A stretch of DNA of 44,206 nt, taken from contig JAJZPG010000023.1 of NCBI GenBank assembly GCA_021811235.1, forward strand, positions 1 to 44,206, given 5' to 3'. The translations under genes and the position numbers were made by a program. Below, in pieces: positions 40,836 through 44,206 of this stretch (its first letter is position 1; every line of letters begins with the position of its first letter). The notes beneath the pieces were generated by a model, which worked only from the letters and a program-made list of their open reading frames with translations, was not told the origin of the DNA and did not search any database. The DNA is from Pseudomonadota bacterium. Lineage in GTDB: Bacteria > Pseudomonadota > Gammaproteobacteria > Burkholderiales > Thiobacillaceae.

Positions 40836-41107
40836 CGTTCGGGCTGATCGTAAGCTTGTCGAATGATCGAGGCCCCTGTGCCCACTCGGACACGCCCCCC
40901 ATTCGGCTGGCTCAGGGCAGGCTTCGACAAGCTCATGATTGAGACTCTACCCACTCGTGTTGAGATCAGCGCAGGGCAGCCCTTCGACAGGCTCAGAGTG
41001 AACGGAACTAAGGGCATGTGCATTCGCATAAAGCAAATCTAACAACCGTTCGGGCTGAGCCTGTCGAAGCCCCTTGACCGCAACCATAGAATCTCAGGGT
41101 GAGCGGA
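40836..41107. repeat. Alternating REP-like repeats (TTCGACAGGCTCAG family) in a 284-nt non-coding gap
   Basis: At least four related elements occur in alternating directions: CGTTCGGGCTGAT...GCTTGTCGAA (about 40836-40862), its reverse CTTCGACAAGCTCATG (40922-40937), CCTTCGACAGGCTCAGAGTGAACGG (40981-41005), and the forward CGTTCGGGCTGAGCCTGTCGAAGCCCC (41047-41073). A fragment CTCAGGGTGAGCGG closes the block. They can pair with each other into long hairpins and may end the arginase and rhodanese/MBL transcripts, which converge here. No gene is seen. Confidence 0.85.
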
Positions 41108-41109
41108 AC

Positions 41110-42468
41110 CTACTCGAACTCCATCGCCCGGTACACCCGCCCCGCATTGCTGCGCGCCAGCTCGTCGGCGGTATGCAGGTGCAGGTAGGCCGACTGGTCG
41201 ACCCGGTAGGCGTCATCGAGCGAGCCGCCGTTCTTGATGACCTCGGCGACCTTGGCACGCAGGTGCACCAGGTAATCGCGCGTCCACTTGCGCACGGTGG
41301 CCATGTCGGTGGGCCCGCCGTGGCCGGGGATGACGATCTCGGCGCCAAGCGCTTCGAACGTGTCCCACACCTCGACCCACCTGGCGGTGTCGGTGTCCTC
41401 GAAGATCGGCAGCATGCGCACGTGGAAGGCGGTGTCGCCGGAAATCACCAGCTTCTTCTCCGGCAGCCAGATCATGGTGTCGCCGTGGTGGTGCGCATTG
41501 CCCAGATGCCGCACCTCGATCTTCCAGCCGCCCATGGAAAGGTCGAGCTGGTCGTCGTAGACGATGTCGGGCTTGACCACGTCGGTCCGGAAGGCCTTGT
41601 CGCGCGCACGGCTGCGCATGGTCGCGAGGAGCTCGTAGCCGAGCGCCTCGATGTGCTTGGCGGTGTCGCGCTGCGCGACGACCCTGGCACCCTGTTGCTG
41701 CCAGTAGCCGGAGCCGAGCATGGCGTGGCCCTGGCCGTTTTCCAGCACGACGTACTTCACCGGCTGGTTGGTGCGCTTTTTGATCTCGTCGTGCAGGCTC
41801 TGCGCGAGCAGGTAGTTGTCGCCGGCATTCATCACCACCACGCCCTCGCCGGTGATGATGAAGGTGAGGTTGTTGTTGTGGCCCGAATTCTCGTAGGTGC
41901 CCGGCGCGGTGGCGCCGATCGCCGACCACACGCCGGGGATGACCTCCTGCGGCAGGTCGTAGAGGAAGGAGTCCGGTGCCTTGTCGAGGTAGCGCACCGG
42001 CAGGCCGGCGCGCTTCCAGTTGAGGAAGCCGTCGCGGTAGTTCTTCACGTTCTGGTAGCCGAGCTTGATCAGCGTATCGGCGGCGAGCGGGCTGCGCTGG
42101 CTGACGCCGCAATAGACAACGATCGGCGTGGCCTTGTCGGGTACCGCGGTCTCAATCTGGAATTCCAGCTGGCCGCGCGTGATGTTGAAGAAGAAGGGCA
42201 CGTCGACGTGGCCGGACAGCGCGAGTTCGGCCGGGGTGCGCACGTCGACGACGACGGTCTTGGGCTGCGACTTCAGCTGCGCCATGAGGCCTGCGGTGTC
42301 GAGCTGCGGCACCCGCTTGTTGGCCGCGTCGAGCACCTTCTGCGCGGCCTGGGTCACCGCCGGTGCCTCGGGGGGCGGGACGGTGATGGCGGAAAGATTC
42401 TGCGCCTGCGCAAGGGGACACAGCAACGCGACACAAAACAGGACAGGCAGAAAACGACAGGACTTCAT
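41110..42468 (-). CDS. Secreted rhodanese / metallo-beta-lactamase-fold fusion
   Basis: The 452-residue protein has a Sec signal (residues 1-22, LPVLFCVALLCPLAQA). A rhodanese domain follows (about 50-160; VVVDVRTPAEL, active Cys120 in VVYCGVSQRS), then a metallo-beta-lactamase-like domain (about 175-400). The usual HxHxDH metal motif is replaced by ENGQGH (243-248), while HLGNAHHHGDTMIW, VISGDTAF and IPGHGGPTD keep other ligands. It is probably periplasmic and could act on sulfur or thiol compounds, as in sulfur oxidisers. The substrate is unknown. It converges with arginase across the repeat block. Confidence 0.82.
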   Translation of the reverse strand: MKSCRFLPVLFCVALLCPLAQAQNLSAITVPPPEAPAVTQAAQKVLDAANKRVPQLDTAGLMAQLKSQPKTVVVDVRTPAELALSGHVDVPFFFNITRGQLEFQIETAVPDKATPIVVYCGVSQRSPLAADTLIKLGYQNVKNYRDGFLNWKRAGLPVRYLDKAPDSFLYDLPQEVIPGVWSAIGATAPGTYENSGHNNNLTFIITGEGVVVMNAGDNYLLAQSLHDEIKKRTNQPVKYVVLENGQGHAMLGSGYWQQQGARVVAQRDTAKHIEALGYELLATMRSRARDKAFRTDVVKPDIVYDDQLDLSMGGWKIEVRHLGNAHHHGDTMIWLPEKKLVISGDTAFHVRMLPIFEDTDTARWVEVWDTFEALGAEIVIPGHGGPTDMATVRKWTRDYLVHLRAKVAEVIKNGGSLDDAYRVDQSAYLHLHTADELARSNAGRVYRAMEFE

Positions 42469-42515
42469 GTCAGTCTCCTTGTATTCCTTCTGGCCCGGGG
42501 CCCGGTTAGCTCATT

Positions 42516-43154
42516 CTAGTCCGCCGCCAGGCCGACGAAAGGATTCTCGCGGCGCTCGTGGCCGAAGGTGGACATCGCGCCGTGCCCCGGCACGAAGCGC
42601 ACGTCGTCGCCGAGCGGGAAGAGCTTGTCGCGGATGGCGCCGAGCAGCGCCGCATGGTCGCCGCGCGGAAAATCGGTGCGGCCGATCGAGCCCTTGAACA
42701 ATACGTCGCCGACGAAGGCGAGCCGCGCCTCCGGCTGGTAGAACACCACGTGGCCCGGGGTGTGGCCGGGGCAGTGCAGCACGTCGAAACGGATGCTTCC
42801 CACTTCGACGCGGTCGCCGTCTTCCAGCCACTGGTCGGGACTGAACGCCTGCGCGGGCGGAAAGCCGAACAGCTCGGCCTGGCGCGGCAGGATGTCGAGC
42901 CAGAAAACTTCCTCGCGCTGCGGACCGATGATCGGGATGCCGAGCGCGGCGCGCAACTCGGCCGCCGCGCCGACGTGGTCGAGGTGGCCGTGGGTGAGCA
43001 GGATTTTTTCCAGCGTGAGCCCGCGCTGCGCCACTTCGGCCAGCAGGCGCTCGGCCTCACCGCCGGGGTCGATCAGCGCGGCGCGACCGGCTTCGTCCCA
43101 CACCAGCGAGCAGTTCTGTTGATACGGGGTGACGGGGAGGATGGTAAATTCCAT
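42516..43154 (-). CDS. Metallo-beta-lactamase-fold hydrolase (glyoxalase II-like)
   Basis: A 212-residue cytoplasmic MBL protein. Metal ligands are intact: LTHGHLDHVGAAAEL (HxHxDH), HCPGHTPGHVV, FVGDVLFKGSIGRTDFP and FVPGHGAMSTFG. Size and motifs fit the YcbL-like glyoxalase II group, which hydrolyses thioesters. The start at 43154 lies 26 nt from the start of the divergent thioredoxin/HEAT gene, so the two share a very short control region. The ORF is open further upstream, but only as antisense of the neighbour. The native substrate is not certain. Confidence 0.9.
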   Translation of the reverse strand: MEFTILPVTPYQQNCSLVWDEAGRAALIDPGGEAERLLAEVAQRGLTLEKILLTHGHLDHVGAAAELRAALGIPIIGPQREEVFWLDILPRQAELFGFPPAQAFSPDQWLEDGDRVEVGSIRFDVLHCPGHTPGHVVFYQPEARLAFVGDVLFKGSIGRTDFPRGDHAALLGAIRDKLFPLGDDVRFVPGHGAMSTFGHERRENPFVGLAAD

Positions 43155-43179
43155 GCACGCCATTATCCCGTCAAAACCT

Positions 43180-43821
43180 ATGTCCGCGCCCGACGCCCTG
43201 CTGCTGATTTCCACCCATTGTCCGCACTGCCCGGCGATGCTGGCCGCGCTCGCCGAGCTCGTGAAGCAGGGCACGATCGGCCGCCTGGAAGCGGTCAACC
43301 TGGAGCAGCGCCCCGAAGTCGGGGAGGCGCTCGGCGTGCGCTCGGTGCCGTGGCTGCGCATCGGCCGCATCGAACTCGCCGGCGTCCACAGCAAAACCGA
43401 ACTCGCCGAGTGGGCGGCCAAGGCAGACAGCGAAGCAGGCGTGGCCGACTGGTTCCACCTGCTGCTGAAGGAAGGCCAGCTGCCGCGTGCGCAGGCGGTG
43501 ATCGAGGCCGCCCCCGCACTCCTCGCCGCGGTGCTGCCCATCGTCGGCAACGTCGAAGCCAGCCTCAACGTGCGGCTGGGCGCCGGCGTGCTGCTGGAGC
43601 ATTTCGCCGGCAGCGACACCCTGCGCGCGCTGCTGCCGCGCCTGGGCGAGCTGTCGCAGCACGCCGACGCGCGGGTGCGGGCGGACGCCTGCCATTATCT
43701 CGGTCTCACCGCCGATGCCGGTGCGGAGCCGTGGCTGGAGGCACGCGTGAATGATGAGGATGCGGACGTGAGCGAGATCGCGGCGGAGAGTTTGCAGGCT
43801 ATTTCAGGATCATCAAAATGA
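43180..43821 (+). CDS. Thioredoxin-like protein with HEAT-type repeats
   Basis: A 213-residue protein. The N-terminal half has a thioredoxin fold with CPHC (STHCPHCPAML, about residues 12-22) and a cis-Pro in VRSVPWLRIG. The C-terminal half consists of short helical repeats (HEAT/PBS type; RVRADACHYLGLTADAGAEPWL, NDEDADVSEIAAESLQAI). It should be a cytoplasmic redox protein whose repeats bind a partner. Starts at 43153 or 43180 are both possible; 43180 fits the fold better. It is divergent from the glyoxalase II-like gene, and its stop overlaps the ATG of the next, IS-interrupted gene. Confidence 0.83.
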   Translation: MSAPDALLLISTHCPHCPAMLAALAELVKQGTIGRLEAVNLEQRPEVGEALGVRSVPWLRIGRIELAGVHSKTELAEWAAKADSEAGVADWFHLLLKEGQLPRAQAVIEAAPALLAAVLPIVGNVEASLNVRLGAGVLLEHFAGSDTLRALLPRLGELSQHADARVRADACHYLGLTADAGAEPWLEARVNDEDADVSEIAAESLQAISGSSK

Positions 43822-44079
43822 AGGACATATTTGTCAGCAAGCGAAGTTTTTTAATTGTTACCGCTTGTCTAACAGGTTATTTCGGGCTGCTTACCCTTCT
43901 CCCAAACTTTATCCCAAGTTTTGGGGCAACAGTTTTCCATGCCGGGCTCATATTAACGTTACCTTTTGCCCTGATTGTTCTTGCTGTACTAATCATTTGG
44001 GCTGTAGTGGCAGTCGTCGTTTCCCGTTTGCGTAAGCGTTCTCTGGGGAATAAGAGCCGGTGGGCTGCAATGGTCTCTG
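43818..44079 (+). pseudogene. Low-GC membrane protein gene cut by an insertion sequence
   Basis: The frame starts at 43818 (ATGA overlap with the preceding stop). It codes for two hydrophobic helices (SFLIVTACLTGYFGLLTLL and HAGLILTLPFALIVLAVLIIWAVVAVVV) and a basic end (SRLRKRSLGNKS). At about 44080 it runs into the left end of an IS3-type element, and the last ten codons, to 44111, are IS sequence. The original 3' end is outside the window or lost. The low GC of this gene stands out against the 43180-43820 gene. Function is unknown. Confidence 0.65.
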
Positions 44080-44206
44080 TGAATCGCCCCGGCTGCAGTA
44101 GATACCTTTGAGCTTTAAACTTGAGGCAAGAAGGAGGTGTCATGAGCAGCAAGCGGTACCCGGAAGAGTTCAAGATCGAAGCGGTCAAGCAGGTGACCGA
44201 GCGCGG
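44080..44206 (+). mobile_element. Left end of an IS3-family insertion sequence (partial)
   Basis: The terminal sequence TGAATCGCCCCGGCTGCAGTAGA at 44080 resembles IS3-family inverted repeats (TGAAnCGCCCCGG). It is followed 62 nt later by a transposase start. The right end and the target duplication lie outside the window. Confidence 0.75.
44142..44206 (+). CDS. IS3-family transposase OrfA, N-terminal part (runs off the window)
   Basis: A reading frame starts at 44142 after a strong AAGGAGG (44131-44137) and is open to the window end. It reads MSSKRYPEEFKIEAVKQVTE, the typical beginning of the helix-turn-helix OrfA of IS3-family elements, which together with OrfB forms the transposase. Only 21 codons are visible. 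Confidence 0.85.
   Translation, partial: MSSKRYPEEFKIEAVKQVTER

Overview
This window looks like the chromosome of a free-living, diazotrophic, GC-rich betaproteobacterium, probably of the Nitrosomonadales/Rhodocyclales type (Thiobacillus- or Azoarcus-like). The lineage is inferred from the NifL-NifA pair, the adjacent Rnf cluster, the arginase/GabD/malate synthase G content and the TTCGACAGGCTCAG-type intergenic repeats. It was not tested by a database search.

Left part (1-21128): an accessory and regulatory nitrogen-fixation region without the structural genes nifHDK. In order it holds: a partial unknown gene, a GNAT acetyltransferase and a rhodanese; nifF (flavodoxin) behind an unknown nif-region gene; a divergent control region; nifIscA-nifU-nifS (Fe-S assembly); a divergent HflX-type GTPase; nifV-cysE-TPR-like-nifW-nifZ-nifM (homocitrate synthesis, cysteine supply, nitrogenase maturation and stabilisation); an Rrf2-type regulator; the leftward rnfA-B-C-D-G-E-H operon, which supplies low-potential electrons; and rightward nifL-nifA plus a small DUF1289-like gene. 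Four -24/-12 (sigma54) promoter candidates, with NifA-type TGT-N10-ACA upstream elements, precede nifIscA, the nifF operon (weak), nifV, rnfA and nifL. This gives five promoters in all, of which the nifF one is weakest. NifA made here would therefore drive electron supply, Fe-S assembly and cofactor synthesis together.

Middle part (21129-29644): a TRAP transporter (Tat-exported binding protein DctP, then DctQ and an unusual DctM with a Pro/Glu/Ala-rich insert). It runs into a glyoxylate module: tartronate semialdehyde reductase-like GlxR, a D-2-hydroxyacid (hydroxypyruvate/glyoxylate) dehydrogenase and malate synthase G. The arrangement suggests uptake of a small hydroxy- or keto-acid and its feeding into central metabolism.

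Right part (29645-44206): a leftward histidine kinase (HDOD-GAF-HK) and response regulator (REC-PAS-GGDEF-EAL) pair; a D,D-endopeptidase (PbpG type); an AEC permease with a second glxR and a truncated hydroxyacid dehydrogenase; a low-GC, probably acquired membrane protein; gabD, a small secreted protein and an arginase; a block of alternating intergenic repeats; a secreted rhodanese/metallo-beta-lactamase-fold fusion with an altered metal motif; a glyoxalase II-like hydrolase divergent from a thioredoxin/HEAT protein; and, at the edge, the left end of an IS3-family insertion sequence that cuts a low-GC membrane-protein gene. No tRNA, rRNA or CRISPR array was seen.
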